A stretch of 64,000 nucleotides of DNA from Candidatus Poribacteria bacterium. GTDB taxonomy: Bacteria; Poribacteria; WGA-4E; WGA-3G. Position 1 is the stretch's first letter. Each line of letters begins with the position of its first letter. Position numbers and translations under genes: made by a program. The notes under the pieces are model-generated. The model was given only the letters and a program-made list of their open reading frames with translations. It was not told where the DNA came from and made no database searches. This document shows positions 34,497 to 43,490 of the stretch, piece by piece. The stretch is from the NCBI GenBank assembly GCA_022821495.1, contig JAJEDN010000061.1, positions 62,001 through 126,000 of the forward strand. The letters are read 5' to 3'.

Positions 34497-35234
34497 TCAC
34501 GAAGTCTTCGGATCCACATAATCAGTGAGATCCGCGAGCGAGATGACGTTATAATCATTTTCAGCGAGGTACGCCATATACGCTTCAAATTGCGCGGGTT
34601 CCGTGTGCACCCATGGATGTTCAATATCTGGCACGCCATGGAATGTCAGAACAGCGATATTCCCGTCCTTCGCTTCGGCGAGTGCCCACGTGAAATCCTC
34701 AAAGCTCCAATGCGGACCGGAGGCACCTGTTGTCGGGATCAAGAGGGGATGGTGTTGGGTAGGATTATAAGCAGGTCCGCGCCCACCTTCACCGTCATAA
34801 GGGAATTCTGGCGCAACGCCGCGTCTGGCAAAATCAAAACCGTGTTCAGCAAGCACCGCAGCAGACGCTTCATCGTGGCTATAACCCGGATAGCAGAACG
34901 TTGTTGGCTGTGAGATACCGTAAGCCTCGCATTGGGCATCAATATGTTCAAGATCCGCGCGTAGTTCCGCCGCGGGCTGCTGCGTGACATTTCGGTGGTG
35001 GCGCGTATGATTACCGATCTCGAAACCCGCGTCATGGAGTCCACGTGCCTCTTCCCATGTCATATAGGCTTCTTTATTCGTCAGGAAGTTCAAACCTTCC
35101 GTAATGTAGAAAGTCGCTCCAAATCCGTAAGATTTGAGCAGGGGAGCAACGAAAGTTGCCTGCGACTTGCAACCGTCATCAAAGGTAAGCACGACGAGTT
35201 TATCAGGGATCTTCTTGTGTAAAACGTTTTCCAT
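34497..35234 (-). CDS. Polysaccharide deacetylase-family protein (NodB domain)
   Basis: A 245-residue protein with the NodB motifs: LVVLTFDDGCKSQ (motif 1, TFDDG, with the catalytic base and metal Asp), IGNHTRHHRN (motif 2, H-xxx-H metal ligands) and TFCYPGYSHDE (motif 3). These enzymes remove acetyl groups from N-acetylglucosamine in chitin, peptidoglycan or exopolysaccharide; they need a divalent metal. No signal peptide is visible, which is unusual for a wall-acting enzyme and may point to an intracellular or oligosaccharide substrate. The late Trp-containing segment (TLTFHGVPDIEHPW-like: AVLTFHGVPDIEHPW) supplies the last conserved His. Confidence 0.85.
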   Translation of the reverse strand: MENVLHKKIPDKLVVLTFDDGCKSQATFVAPLLKSYGFGATFYITEGLNFLTNKEAYMTWEEARGLHDAGFEIGNHTRHHRNVTQQPAAELRADLEHIDAQCEAYGISQPTTFCYPGYSHDEASAAVLAEHGFDFARRGVAPEFPYDGEGGRGPAYNPTQHHPLLIPTTGASGPHWSFEDFTWALAEAKDGNIAVLTFHGVPDIEHPWVHTEPAQFEAYMAYLAENDYNVISLADLTDYVDPKTS

Positions 35235-35352
35235 AATTCTTCAACTTGTGTGTATTTGAAAAGTTCAAAGTTCAAGGTTATACTGCATTGCCAGACTATT
35301 ATAGCCACAAACTGCTGCTTAAATCAAGAAAAATTACGTCAATGCCCTCTGC

Positions 35353-35378
35353 CTGTAGGAGCCTCGGAATCGCGCCCC
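35353..35378. repeat. Dispersed TGTAGGAGC repeat
   Basis: ctgtaggagc followed by ctcggaatcgcgcccc, a further member of the family at 14843-14986 and 31479-31505. The rest of 35235-35467 holds no gene; aactggtaactgaaa is repeated in tandem near 35427-35453. Confidence 0.45.
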
Positions 35379-35467
35379 AAAATCTGTGAAATCTGCACAA
35401 TCGGCTGCATCCGCTATTCAGATTAACTGGTAACTGAAAACTGGTAACTGAAAACCGTACAAAATGC

Positions 35468-35496
35468 TTGACAAAAAATTCAAAGTTATTTAAAAT
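35468..35496 (+). promoter_or_regulatory. Sigma-70 promoter of the aldo/keto reductase gene
   Basis: Perfect -35 TTGACA (35468-35473), 17-bp spacer, -10 TAAAAT (35491-35496). Followed by ggaggt (35514-35519) and the ATG at 35527. Confidence 0.75.
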
Positions 35497-35526
35497 ACCT
35501 ATAGGAAAATAACGGAGGTATAAATC

Positions 35527-36519
35527 ATGATTGATCGACGTGCTTTTCTAAAATCGCTCGCGGGTTTGACAACCGGCATTCTTTTATCTTCTGCATGCGC
35601 GGAAGGTGATGAAGTAAATAGCCACAGTGACCGTCTTGGCACGCTCTTACCGACACGGAAATTCGGACGCACAGGCGAGGCTGTAACGATGCTTGGGGTC
35701 GGCGGATGGCATATCGGAGATATGGAAGAAAAAGAAGCGCTAAAAACAATCGAAACCGCCTTGGAAGGCGGTGTACGTTTCTTTGATACCGCAGAATCTT
35801 ACCAAAATGGTGGTAGCGAAAGCCGCTTGGGAAAACTACTTATACCAAAATATCGTGATGATGTGTTCCTTATGACGAAAACCACAGCGCGGGACGCGAA
35901 TGAGGCATGGAAACACCTTGAAGGTTCCCTCACACGCCTCAATACAGATAGGCTTGATCTCTGGCAAGTACATGCGGTGCGGAATCCCGCGGATGTAGAT
36001 GAACGCATTGAAAACGGTATTTTTGAGGTGATGCTGGAGGCGAAGGCGACCGGCAAAACACGGTACATCGGGTTCACAGGGCATTCAAGTCCTGATGCGC
36101 ATCAACGCGTCCTTGAAAAATCCGATATTTTCGATGCTTGCCAATTGTCAATGAACCTTGTGGATGTGAGTTACGAGAGTTTTATTGAAAGAATCGTGCC
36201 GACCCTCGTAGAGCGGGATATCGGTGTGATTGGGATGAAAGCACTGGCGAACGGTGGATTCTTTGGGGGTACACAACACGGGCGGCACGGCACAAATCCA
36301 AAAGTCGTCCCGAATCGTGTCAGCGTCTCCGAAGCAGTCCGGTTCGTCTGGTCACTACCGGTCAGCACACTTGTTACGGGACCAGACAACGCCGAGCAGA
36401 TGCAAGAGAAAATTGACATCGCAAATAATTTTATCGGCATGGAAGACGGCGAACGGCAGAGATTGATAGAAAAGGTCGAGGATATGGCTGGAACAACAGT
36501 CGAGTTCTACAAAGCCTAA
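35527..36519 (+). CDS. Tat-exported aldo/keto reductase
   Basis: A 330-residue oxidoreductase. The N-terminus MIDRRAFLKSLAGLTTGILL, then SSAC, is a twin-arginine signal followed by a possible lipobox Cys, so the folded, cofactor-loaded enzyme is likely exported. The AKR barrel shows VGGWHIGD, FFDTAESYQNGGSE (catalytic Asp and Tyr), LMTKT (Lys) and LDLWQVHAV (His), the full tetrad. It would reduce an aldehyde or ketone with NAD(P)H; an exported AKR must obtain its cofactor in the cytoplasm before export. The substrate is unknown. The promoter and ribosome-binding site are both strong. The next gene begins 32 bp downstream. Confidence 0.9.
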   Translation: MIDRRAFLKSLAGLTTGILLSSACAEGDEVNSHSDRLGTLLPTRKFGRTGEAVTMLGVGGWHIGDMEEKEALKTIETALEGGVRFFDTAESYQNGGSESRLGKLLIPKYRDDVFLMTKTTARDANEAWKHLEGSLTRLNTDRLDLWQVHAVRNPADVDERIENGIFEVMLEAKATGKTRYIGFTGHSSPDAHQRVLEKSDIFDACQLSMNLVDVSYESFIERIVPTLVERDIGVIGMKALANGGFFGGTQHGRHGTNPKVVPNRVSVSEAVRFVWSLPVSTLVTGPDNAEQMQEKIDIANNFIGMEDGERQRLIEKVEDMAGTTVEFYKA

Positions 36520-36551
36520 TTTCTCGCGAACCATTGTTTACAAAAAACAGC

Positions 36552-38216
36552 ATGCGGACTTTTGTTGTTGCGTTCGTTCTTATCTGGCTATGCCTCGCTG
36601 CGAAAGCGGATGTAAAATTTACGGATGTCACTGACGCAGCGGGTATCGGATTTCAGCACTTTACTGGGGCAACCGGCAACCGGTATATGCCGGAAACGAT
36701 GGGCGCAGGTTGTGCCTTTCTCGATTACGATGCTGATGGTCATTTAGACATTCTACTCGCAAACGGAATGCACTTGACCCATGCGGATGCAACACATACC
36801 CCTCGGCTCTACCGAAATGTTGGGAACGGGAAATTTGTTGATGTTACTGAAGCCGCAGCACTAAATGTTTCAATGTATGGGATGGGCATCGCTATCGCTG
36901 ATTACGATAACGATGCTGATCCTGATATTTACTTTACCAATGTCGGTGAAAACCGGCTATTCCGAAATAACGGCGATCAAACTTTCACCGATGTTACCGA
37001 ATTCACGAATGTGGGCGATCCAAGTTGGTCAACAAGTGCTGCCTTCTTTGATGCCGACAATGACGGCTGGTTAGATCTGTTTGTTTGCAACTACGTCGAA
37101 TGGACACCTGAAACAGATATTCCGTGTGTCGTGAATATCGCAGGCGAAACACCGCCGCCTCGCACCTATTGCACACCGAACGTTTATACCGGTCAATCCT
37201 GTCGGTTCTATCGCAACCGGGGGGATGGTACTTTTACTGACAGAACATCAGCAGCCGGACTGCATAACCCGATAGGTAAGTCGCTGGGTGTTACCCTTTT
37301 GGATTACAACCGTGATGGCTGGCTCGATCTTGCTGTCGCGAACGATACTGAACCGAACTTCCTCTATCGGAATAACGGGGATGGCACTTTTACCGATGAA
37401 GCCCTCGTCATGGGGATCGCTTTCAGTGAGACAGGCAAGGCACGCGGGAGCATGGGGATAGACGCAGCGGATGTCTATAACAACGGCAGCACCGCAATCG
37501 CTATCGGCAATTTTAGCAATGAGAAGACGGCATTCTTTTACGCAAAATCGAACGATCTCTACTTCTCTGATGTCGCCGATAGTGTGAACATTGGTAACAT
37601 AAGTTTCAGGTCTTTGACTTTCGGACTCCTGTTTTTTGATTGTGATTTAGATGGTGCGCTGGATCTGTTTGCTGTAAATGGGCATATTGAACCAGAAGTG
37701 TCGCGCTACCAGCAGCATGCCCCGTATGCGCAGATGCCTTCGCTGTTCCGAAATAGAGGTGATGGAACGTTTCAAGACATCGCTAAGCAAGTTGGACTCA
37801 CACGCCCGGGTGTCGGACGTGGCTGCGCTTATGGTGATTACGATAATGACGGCGATCTTGATCTACTTGTAAGCAATAACGGTGTTAAAGAAGATTACGG
37901 CAAGATATGGCTTCTGCGCAACGATAGTACGCCATCATATAACTATCTTCGAGTCAGAACGGTTGGCACCCGCAGCAATAGCGATGGCATCGGGGCAAAG
38001 GTTCGGGTGAAGTCGGATGATAGACTTCAACAGCAGATGGTTCGCACCGGTAGCAGCTACTGTTCCCAAAGCGAGACGGTGCTGACTTTCGGGTTGAAGA
38101 AGAATGAGAGGGTAGCACACCTTGAAATTGTGTGGCCCTCTGGTGAAATAGATCGGTATGTAGAACTCAAGGCGAATCAACTGATAGAGGTGACCGAAGG
38201 AGCATCCGAGAAATGA
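36552..38216 (+). CDS. FG-GAP/VCBS repeat and ASPIC/UnbV-domain secreted protein
   Basis: A 554-residue exported protein. Signal peptide MRTFVVAFVLIWLCLAAKAD. Seven or so FG-GAP/VCBS repeats follow, with calcium-binding Asp-rich loops such as FLDYDADGHLDILLANG, DYDNDADPDIYFTN, DADNDGWLDLFVCN, DYNRDGWLDLAVAND and DYDNDGDLDLLVSN, forming an integrin-alpha-like beta-propeller. The C-terminal ~90 residues (GIGAKVRVKSDDRLQQQMVR, then VLTFGLKKNERVAHLEIVWP and SGE) are the ASPIC/UnbV domain seen in CRTAC1-like proteins. Role unknown; probably binding at the cell surface. I choose the ATG at 36552, where the signal peptide begins; a TTG at 36534 is in frame. Its stop overlaps the TPR gene start as ATGA. 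Confidence 0.88.
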   Translation: MRTFVVAFVLIWLCLAAKADVKFTDVTDAAGIGFQHFTGATGNRYMPETMGAGCAFLDYDADGHLDILLANGMHLTHADATHTPRLYRNVGNGKFVDVTEAAALNVSMYGMGIAIADYDNDADPDIYFTNVGENRLFRNNGDQTFTDVTEFTNVGDPSWSTSAAFFDADNDGWLDLFVCNYVEWTPETDIPCVVNIAGETPPPRTYCTPNVYTGQSCRFYRNRGDGTFTDRTSAAGLHNPIGKSLGVTLLDYNRDGWLDLAVANDTEPNFLYRNNGDGTFTDEALVMGIAFSETGKARGSMGIDAADVYNNGSTAIAIGNFSNEKTAFFYAKSNDLYFSDVADSVNIGNISFRSLTFGLLFFDCDLDGALDLFAVNGHIEPEVSRYQQHAPYAQMPSLFRNRGDGTFQDIAKQVGLTRPGVGRGCAYGDYDNDGDLDLLVSNNGVKEDYGKIWLLRNDSTPSYNYLRVRTVGTRSNSDGIGAKVRVKSDDRLQQQMVRTGSSYCSQSETVLTFGLKKNERVAHLEIVWPSGEIDRYVELKANQLIEVTEGASEK

Positions 38217-39007
38217 AATTGCGAGTGTATGGATGCCTCTTTCTGATGATTTTAGGGCTGATTGGCGGATGTCAGGGTAACGAAAAAACGCCAGCAAAAA
38301 AACAAGCGACACCCACAAAATCGACTGTCTCGCCGACTGCACAGGATTACAACAACAGAGGGACGGCTTACCAACAAGCAGGTAGACTCCATGAGGCGGC
38401 GTTGGCGTATCAACAGGCTGTTGAACTGAAACCGACGTTGGTTGAAGCGCATCATAATTTAGGCACTGTGTACGTCATGCAGGGGAAACTGACTGAAGCG
38501 GTTGTGGCTTATAAACGTGTGGTTCAATTGCGCCCTGATTTGGCAGCGGCGTATGTTGATTTAGGCAGAGTCTATGGACTTGCAGGACGACTTGATGAAG
38601 CCATCGCCGAATACCAAAAAGCCCTGACGTATGATGCGACGCTCATCTACGCGCATTATGGGATCGGTCTCGCTTACAGACATAAAAGCATGTTTTCGGA
38701 AGCTATTGCTGCGTTCAAACAGGCAATGCGCCTGCAACCCGATTTTCCCGACGCGCTGATGCAGCTTGGCTATGTCTACCGGGACATGGAACAGTTCGCG
38801 GAAGCAATAGAAGCGTTTACGACAATCACGCGAATCTATCCGAAGCACGCGACCGCGTATCACGAACTCGGTGTGTGCCACACAAAACAGGGCGCGTACT
38901 TCAAAGCCATCAAGGCTTTTGAAAGGTCTTTACACCTAAATCCGGAAGCGGTTGAGACACAGAATCTACTGCGAGTTGCTCAAGCGCGCGCCGCGCGTCA
39001 GAAGTAG
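38213..39007 (+). CDS. TPR-repeat lipoprotein
   Basis: A 264-residue protein. The signal MKLRVYGCLFLMILGLIGGC ends in a lipobox. After a Lys/Thr-rich linker, from about residue 43, come six TPR units (NNRGTAYQQAGRLHEAALAY, AHHNLGTVYVMQGKLTEAVV, AYVDLGRVYGLAGRLDEAIA, and so on), each 34 residues with the consensus Leu/Gly/Tyr/Ala pattern. TPR arrays hold peptides or protein partners. The ATG overlaps the stop of the ASPIC protein gene (ATGA), so both are translated together and probably act together at the envelope; such pairs are frequent in bacteria rich in ASPIC proteins. Confidence 0.9.
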   Translation: MKLRVYGCLFLMILGLIGGCQGNEKTPAKKQATPTKSTVSPTAQDYNNRGTAYQQAGRLHEAALAYQQAVELKPTLVEAHHNLGTVYVMQGKLTEAVVAYKRVVQLRPDLAAAYVDLGRVYGLAGRLDEAIAEYQKALTYDATLIYAHYGIGLAYRHKSMFSEAIAAFKQAMRLQPDFPDALMQLGYVYRDMEQFAEAIEAFTTITRIYPKHATAYHELGVCHTKQGAYFKAIKAFERSLHLNPEAVETQNLLRVAQARAARQK

Positions 39008-39275
39008 TCTGACAGACAGTCTTGAGACAAAACTCGCCTATTTTATTTCGCTTGTAAGTTTTGGATCCAGTTTCAGGGTTCCTGGACTGTCGATTAAAAC
39101 TTGAACTCTTTCCGTAACAATCTGTCTAAATTTAACATTTATTTATTGTCACAAGTTGTACGGTTATTGCCGAGGCTTACGTGCCACGATTCCTCGTATC
39201 CGCGTTTGAAAATCGTTTTCAATAGTGGAATGAATGGGGTTTACGGAATTCATAGGAATTCCAGAGGAGGAAAAA

Positions 39276-40106
39276 ATGCGTCAGGTTATGCTTTCCACCG
39301 TATTGATAACAGTATTCGCTATGGTGATTTTCTCAGCGAACGCTGCGGATATTCAGGATGGACTTTGGATGTATCTGCCACTCAACGAAGGGGCGGGCGA
39401 AAAGGTTACCGACTACGGTCCCCACAATTTTGAAACAGAACTCAGTGAAGCTGCTCCGAAATGGGTAGATGCTGACCATAGCAATATCGGAAAGGCGATG
39501 GAATTTGATGGTAAATCGAACTATGTCAAGATTGATATGGCAACACAAGGGAATGACATTGATTCACATTTCGACCCTACAAAGGGGCTAACAATTTGTG
39601 CGTGGGTAAAACCGATAGACGTTGGCACAGATGCGCATGGGCAGACCCGCCAGCCCGTCGTTATGAAAGGTGGTGCTAATCAGTGGGAGTTCGCACTCTA
39701 TGTCTATGATGACTTCGGTGCCGGGATGTCCGTCTGGACGTGTCCGGGGTCAGGTGTTTCTGAACCGAGCACCCCTGGTGCTGCCCCCCAAGGTGAGTGG
39801 ACCCACCAATGTGGTACATTTAAGTTAGGAGAGGGTGTCCGCGTTTACGTGGATGGAAACGAAGAACCCGTCGCGCAGGCGGATGATAACGGCAACGGAC
39901 CCTGTGAGGAGGGTGAGCGTCCTGTCTACATTGCCCATCGTGAGGATGGACAGTGGCTAAATGCTGTGATCGCTGAAGTTTATATATGGGCGCGCGCCAT
40001 TGATATTGATGAAATCAATCTTGCTATGAACACAACTGGTGGATTGACACCGGTTCAACCGGGCGGTAAACTCACAACTACCTGGGGTAACATGAAACGC
40101 CGCTAA
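39276..40106 (+). CDS. Secreted LamG-domain protein A
   Basis: A 276-residue exported protein. Signal peptide MRQVMLSTVLITVFAMVIFS, then ANA. The rest is one LamG/concanavalin-like jelly-roll domain: LWMYLPLNEGAGEKVTDYGP, AMEFDGKSNYVKIDM, LTICAWVKPIDVGTD, VYVDGNEEPVAQ and AEVYIWARAIDIDEI mark the strands. Such domains bind carbohydrates, often with calcium. GAGGAGG lies just before the ATG at 39276; the frame extends up to 39234 without support. It has a near copy immediately downstream, ending in the same GGKLTTTWG(N/H)(M/V)KRR tail. Confidence 0.88.
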   Translation: MRQVMLSTVLITVFAMVIFSANAADIQDGLWMYLPLNEGAGEKVTDYGPHNFETELSEAAPKWVDADHSNIGKAMEFDGKSNYVKIDMATQGNDIDSHFDPTKGLTICAWVKPIDVGTDAHGQTRQPVVMKGGANQWEFALYVYDDFGAGMSVWTCPGSGVSEPSTPGAAPQGEWTHQCGTFKLGEGVRVYVDGNEEPVAQADDNGNGPCEEGERPVYIAHREDGQWLNAVIAEVYIWARAIDIDEINLAMNTTGGLTPVQPGGKLTTTWGNMKRR

Positions 40107-40135
40107 CGAATTAATAACACCAGAGGAGAAAAAAA

Positions 40136-40963
40136 ATGCGTCAGATTATGTTTTTTATCGGATTAATAGCAGTGTTTTCCGTATCAACGCTGCTCGTGAA
40201 TGCTGCGGATATTGAAGATGGGCTTTGGATGTATCTGCCGCTGAATGAGGGAGCCGGGCAAAAGGTCGCTGACCACGGTCCCCACAATTTCGATACAGAA
40301 CTTAGTAAAAGCGCGCCGAAATGGGTGGATGCTAAGCACGAAAGTATCAAAAAAGCGATGCAATTTGATGGTAAGGCAACCTACGTCAAAATTGATATGG
40401 CGGGACAAGGGAAAGACATCGATTCCCACTTTGACGCTAAGAAGGGGATGACCATCTGTGCATGGGTGAAACCGATAAAGACTGGCACAGATGCACATGG
40501 ACAGACCCGTCAACCGATCGTTATGAAAGGGGCTGGCGGTCAGTGGGAGTTCGCACTCTACGTCTACGATAACTTCGGTGCCGGGATGTCCGTCTGGACG
40601 TGTCCGGGATCAGGTGTTTCTGAACCGAGCACCGCTGGCACTGCACCCCAAGACAAGTGGACCCACCAATGCGGTACGTTTAAGTTGAAAGAGGGCGTAC
40701 GCGTTTACGTGAATGGGGAAAAAGACCCCGTCGCGGAAGCGGGTGATAATGGCAACGGACCCTGTGAGGAAGGCAATCGTCCTGTGTTCATCGCACACCG
40801 TGAGGATGGACAGTGGCTAAATGCCGTCATCGGTGAAGTCTATATGTGGGATCGCGTCATTGACGTTGATGAAATGAGTCTCGCTATGAGAACTGTCGGT
40901 GGATTGGCGGTTCAACCGGGCGGGAAACTCACAACCACCTGGGGGCACGTGAAACGCCGTTGA
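40136..40963 (+). CDS. Secreted LamG-domain protein B
   Basis: A 275-residue paralogue of the preceding protein, with the same signal peptide type (MRQIMFFIGLIAVFSVSTLL), the same single LamG domain and the same C-terminal tail. Differences are mostly conservative or Lys-enriched substitutions (for example KPIKTGTD for KPIDVGTD), with no frame damage, so both copies appear to be under selection. agaggag precedes the ATG. The gap between the copies is 29 bp, and both probably come from one transcript. Confidence 0.88.
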   Translation: MRQIMFFIGLIAVFSVSTLLVNAADIEDGLWMYLPLNEGAGQKVADHGPHNFDTELSKSAPKWVDAKHESIKKAMQFDGKATYVKIDMAGQGKDIDSHFDAKKGMTICAWVKPIKTGTDAHGQTRQPIVMKGAGGQWEFALYVYDNFGAGMSVWTCPGSGVSEPSTAGTAPQDKWTHQCGTFKLKEGVRVYVNGEKDPVAEAGDNGNGPCEEGNRPVFIAHREDGQWLNAVIGEVYMWDRVIDVDEMSLAMRTVGGLAVQPGGKLTTTWGHVKRR

Positions 40964-40994
40964 CCGCTTTAAATAAGATTTACACAGCCGCTTT

Positions 40995-41060
40995 GCAGGC
41001 GGGGTTTGAAACCCCGCCTGCAGTGGTATAGGTTTCAAACCCCGCCTGCAGTGGTATATA
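40995..41060. repeat. Palindrome with partial tandem copy after the LamG genes
   Basis: gcaggcggggttt pairs with aaaccccgcctgc around one central base (40995-41021). The right arm plus agtggtata is then repeated at about 41036-41058. It can form a strong hairpin at the end of the LamG transcript, but has no T-run directly after it. Confidence 0.65.
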
Positions 41061-41116
41061 GGTAGATATTGTCAAGTGTAAACATATCTTCAGATTTTAA
41101 TATAAAACGTTCCATC

Positions 41117-42406
41117 TTATTCCCCAAAATGGCTTGCAACCAGTGTCAAGTCTAAGATATTCACTACACTGTCCCCATTCACGTCAGCGGCGGTATCTCC
41201 CGTCTGCCCAAAATTCGCTGCTACCAGAGTCAAATCCAGAATATTGATAACACCGTCTTTGTTAACATCCCACGGCGGTGTTGGCGGTTCAACGATCTCA
41301 CCGTCCTCAGTTGCCACGGGAAGTGCTATTCCTATCGGACTTGAAAGGATCACCTCGCTTAACGAAAGCGTCGATGCTTTTGCGGCAAGTACTTCAAATG
41401 TTATCGTCAATAGAGTGCCTTGTGAGGCATCTGCTGCTACACCGGATGTCGCTCCGAAAGTTATCTCGTCTGTTCCAATAATATCGGGGATAGGATAGGT
41501 GGCACCGGGAAGGTAAGTTCCCTGTTCCCATGAGATATATTGAAGTGCATCCGGATCGAATTGAAGTGATACTTGGTACCCCGCTACGTTTTGAGCGTCG
41601 GCAACATCGACAGTGATACTAAACTGTTCACCGACATTAGGGGACTCGATTGAGGCAGGCACTATGCTGACAGCAATTAATGGTGGTTCGACGCTGAGAA
41701 GTGTCGCAAGTGCATCGATCTCAACGGGGTTCTGAAGCAAGATATGAAGATCTGGATCATTAATGAACACCTTAACATCGGCGTCTTCCTTGAGAAGCAG
41801 TATGAATCTATCCTCGATCTCAGGAACGATCCTTTTGAGTAGGTCTGGATCCTCTGCTACCAGTTTGATTGTAGCAGGTTGCAATAATTCCTGCGTTTCT
41901 GGGGTTTTAAGTATTATGAGGACATCAGGCAGCAATTCCCGAATATCTTGGCGTTGAAAAAGGGTTTGATACCTGTCAAAAATCAGCGGTGCGAGTGTGG
42001 CGGTTCCTATTTCAAGGAGGCTCGCGAGTTCGTCAATCGCTTCGGGATCTTGCAGGAGCATTTGAACATCCGGATCGCTGAGCAAGGTTTGGATGTCAGC
42101 GTCCGCTTTCAGGAGTGTTATAAATTCGTCACTAACATCCGGTATGAGGGGCTTGAGAATGTCTGGATCCTCCAACACTGCGTTTATCGTCTCGGTTGTC
42201 AGAAACGGTTGATTTTTCGGTTTCTTGAGTTCAATCAGAACGTCGGGCAGCACCTCTTGGATGTCCTCGCGTTGCAACAGTTCTTGGTACTTCTGAAACA
42301 CTTGTTCAGCCAGTGAAAGTTCTTGTCCGGAAACTTTGGTTGCGTAAACCAGACATCCACCTAACATGAAAAGCGCAAATAGACGTTTTAATAGGATACA
42401 AATCAT
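41117..42406 (-). CDS. Cohesin- and dockerin-domain secreted protein with two N-terminal repeats
   Basis: A 429-residue protein with a signal peptide (LKRLFALFMLGGCLVYATKV). Two tandem repeats of about 100 residues follow; each begins near YQ(E/T)L(L/F)QR(E/Q)DI and contains LLPDVLI, EDPDLLK and LLQDP-type heptad pieces, probably helical bundles. A cohesin-like domain comes next (SIVPASIESPNVGEQFSITV, then GYQVSLQFDPDALQYISWE). It ends in a dockerin type I pair: WDVNKDGVINILDLTLVAAN and DVNGDSVVNILDLTLVASH, both with calcium-loop Asp/Asn residues. Proteins with both domains can cross-link surface complexes. The N-terminal repeats are not a family I recognise. Confidence 0.85.
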   Translation of the reverse strand: MICILLKRLFALFMLGGCLVYATKVSGQELSLAEQVFQKYQELLQREDIQEVLPDVLIELKKPKNQPFLTTETINAVLEDPDILKPLIPDVSDEFITLLKADADIQTLLSDPDVQMLLQDPEAIDELASLLEIGTATLAPLIFDRYQTLFQRQDIRELLPDVLIILKTPETQELLQPATIKLVAEDPDLLKRIVPEIEDRFILLLKEDADVKVFINDPDLHILLQNPVEIDALATLLSVEPPLIAVSIVPASIESPNVGEQFSITVDVADAQNVAGYQVSLQFDPDALQYISWEQGTYLPGATYPIPDIIGTDEITFGATSGVAADASQGTLLTITFEVLAAKASTLSLSEVILSSPIGIALPVATEDGEIVEPPTPPWDVNKDGVINILDLTLVAANFGQTGDTAADVNGDSVVNILDLTLVASHFGE

Positions 42407-42529
42407 AACATTTTCGCTGGCGAGGTTTGATGAAGTTTAATAAAACAACCTAACATTACCGAATTAAGTTCTTAATCTTCATCCAAACCCGCCATCACCT
42501 TTAAGGGGCAGTCTATAACCTCATACATT

Positions 42530-43312
42530 CTAAGCCATGACTTCTTCAGACGTTGGGTTCATTTTAAACCCGCCTGCCATAATATTGTTATAAGGTTCTT
42601 CGGGCGCACGTCCGACGGGACGCATCTCAGGTGTGTGATACCCGAATCGAACCGCTTTCCGCCATTGATCTGTCCTATTGACCTCGGACCAGTGGATGAG
42701 GCAGTAGCTGAAGAAAATAACGTCGCCTGCTTTCGCTGGAATCGGGATTGAGTCGATGAAATCCGGGTGAAACTTATCCGTTGGTAAATGTGGAGCAGTC
42801 CCTTCACCCGTGATGTGTTCCCGCGGTCCCTCTTTATGGCTGCCCGGGACGACCCGCAAAGCACCACTTTCAAAGGGAGCATCGTCAAGGTGGACGAGAC
42901 AATCAACAAAATCGAGTCCATCGTGCGGATAGAACGGATAGTCCTGATGCATCGGGAACGGTGTGCCTTTTTCAGGCGGTTTCGCATGTAGCACCGTATG
43001 ATGCCATTGGATCGTATCACCGATAAGTGATTGTACAGCACCGGTCAGGCGTTCGTGGAAAATCACTCTACCCCATGTCGCCGAATAGAAGTGCGGATTG
43101 TGCATAAAGACTGCTTTGGTCGTCTGTTGATCCTCTTCTTTGAGGTAACGGGTACGCCAAGGTCCGGGCCAACCGATTGTCTCCTGTCCCCAGTTGTTAA
43201 TGATCTGCACCATCTCAGATGCTAATTCTTTTGTTTCCTGTGGCGTGAAAAGTTGGTCGACCTTGAGATAGCCGTTCTCATTGTAAAAGTCAACCTGTTC
43301 TTGCATTAGCAT
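42530..43312 (-). CDS. Phytanoyl-CoA dioxygenase (PhyH) family protein
   Basis: A 260-residue non-haem iron, 2-oxoglutarate-dependent dioxygenase. The iron-binding HxD is in PMHQDYPFYPHDG, and the distal His in LIHWSEVNRT; a later Arg in KAVRFGYHTPEMRP would hold 2-oxoglutarate. The opening FYNENGYLKVDQLFTPQETK is typical of the family. Members hydroxylate lipids, antibiotics, ectoine or other small molecules; the family is greatly expanded in Poribacteria-like genomes, and the substrate here is unknown. The gene stands alone, with the IS607-type transposon directly upstream. Confidence 0.9.
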   Translation of the reverse strand: MLMQEQVDFYNENGYLKVDQLFTPQETKELASEMVQIINNWGQETIGWPGPWRTRYLKEEDQQTTKAVFMHNPHFYSATWGRVIFHERLTGAVQSLIGDTIQWHHTVLHAKPPEKGTPFPMHQDYPFYPHDGLDFVDCLVHLDDAPFESGALRVVPGSHKEGPREHITGEGTAPHLPTDKFHPDFIDSIPIPAKAGDVIFFSYCLIHWSEVNRTDQWRKAVRFGYHTPEMRPVGRAPEEPYNNIMAGGFKMNPTSEEVMA

Positions 43313-43387
43313 GTCGCTCTGTTCTTAGAAATCTATGTATTTCTGTAGAAAACGATAGAATTCTAAAGGGATCCTACCCCCTGTTAC

Positions 43388-43490
43388 GATACTCGTCAGT
43401 ATCTAAGCCTGAATACCATTAGTGTTATCTGATACGTCGTCAGAAATGATACTCGACTGCATACCTCAAGGAAACGCGAGGTATGGACGA
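43388..43490 (-). ncRNA. Candidate guide (omega/reRNA) region at the tnpB 3' end
   Basis: TnpB guides are usually made from the 3' end of tnpB and the sequence up to the right end. Here three stem-loops line up: catacctc/gaggtatg (43460-43467 with 43478-43485, containing the tnpB stop), tctga/tcaga (43428-43432 with 43440-43444) and gatact/agtatc (43388-43393 with 43398-43403). The motif gatac(t)cgtc recurs three times. The guide itself would be the flanking DNA beyond the right end. Confidence 0.4.
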
